Below, piece by piece: positions 5,824 to 5,952 of a stretch of 5,952 bases of DNA (the first letter of the stretch is position 1; each line of letters begins with the position of its first letter). The position numbers and the translations under genes were made by a program. Source of the stretch: Chloroflexota bacterium (lineage in GTDB: Bacteria > Chloroflexota > Dehalococcoidia > UBA2247 > RBG-13-53-26). Below the pieces are notes generated by a model. It was not told where the DNA came from. It saw nothing but the letters and a program-made list of their open reading frames with translations, and ran no database searches. The stretch lies in the NCBI GenBank assembly GCA_003650185.1, contig QMOF01000146.1, forward strand, positions 1-5,952. The letters are read 5' to 3'.

Positions 5824-5952
5824 ATGGATCTATCATACAGTGAAGAGCAGGAGATGCTATGGAAGTCGGCGAGGGACTTTTTGGCGAGCAGGGTACCGAA
5901 GTCGCTAGTGAGGGAGATGGAGGAAGATGAGAGGGGGTATGTACCGGAGATA
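5824..5952 (+). CDS. Acyl-CoA dehydrogenase, N-terminal fragment (3' partial)
   Basis: The frame opens at ATG 5824 and runs to the window edge, giving 43 residues. It starts MDLSYSEEQEMLWKSARDFL, a typical first helix of the acyl-CoA dehydrogenase N-terminal domain (hydrophobic-x-S/T-E-E-Q-x-x-hydrophobic, then a basic/hydrophobic helix). A purine-rich GGGAAGGGGG lies at 5808-5817, six bases before the start; it is a weaker match to the anti-Shine-Dalgarno than those of the genes upstream. It sits 26 nt after the second dehydrogenase and is clearly more divergent from the first two than they are from each other. Catalytic residues lie outside the window, so activity cannot be judged. Confidence 0.82.
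   Translation, partial: MDLSYSEEQEMLWKSARDFLASRVPKSLVREMEEDERGYVPEI

Overview
The window looks like part of a catabolic acyl-CoA operon from a free-living bacterium. All genes are on the + strand. GC content is moderate to fairly high by eye, AGG (Arg) and ATA (Ile) codons are common, and each complete gene has a purine-rich Shine-Dalgarno. The thiolase, HMG-CoA-synthase-like/DUF35 protein and stacked acyl-CoA dehydrogenases (ACADs) would fit an uncultured Chloroflexota (Dehalococcoidia/SAR202-like) or a similar environmental lineage. That placement is an impression from gene content and style, not something a marker gene here proves.

Layout: (1) 1-134 holds the last 43 codons of a gene whose tail resembles the C-terminal end of phenylacetate-CoA-ligase-type AMP-forming ligases. 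(2) 135-571 is a 437-nt non-coding gap with a near-perfect sigma70-type promoter (TTGAAA, 17 bp, TATAAT at 268-296), which predicts a leader of about 270 nt. (3) 572-1996 encodes an HMG-CoA-synthase-fold protein fused to a zinc-ribbon/OB-fold DUF35 module. (4) 2009-3193 encodes an SCP-x-type thiolase. (5) 3320-4510 and 4553-5797 encode two clearly paralogous ACADs. (6) 5824 to the window edge is the start of a third, more divergent ACAD.

A coherent reading is an acyl-CoA degradation module. A ligase would activate a carboxylic acid, the ACADs would do alpha,beta-dehydrogenation, and the thiolase would cleave or exchange CoA with help from the DUF35-bearing partner. No hydratase, 3-hydroxyacyl-CoA dehydrogenase or electron-transfer flavoprotein is visible in the window, and nothing in it identifies the substrate (branched, aromatic, alicyclic or steroid-like).

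The most interesting points are these. The HMG-CoA-synthase-like domain seems to lack the Glu/Cys/His catalytic set of true HMG-CoA synthases. It is fused to DUF35 and lies 12 nt from a thiolase, which recalls archaeal thiolase/HMGCS/DUF35 complexes. Both complete ACADs lack the usual Glu of the YEGT motif but carry a Glu at the alternative helix-G position. I saw no mobile elements, CRISPR arrays, tRNA or rRNA genes.
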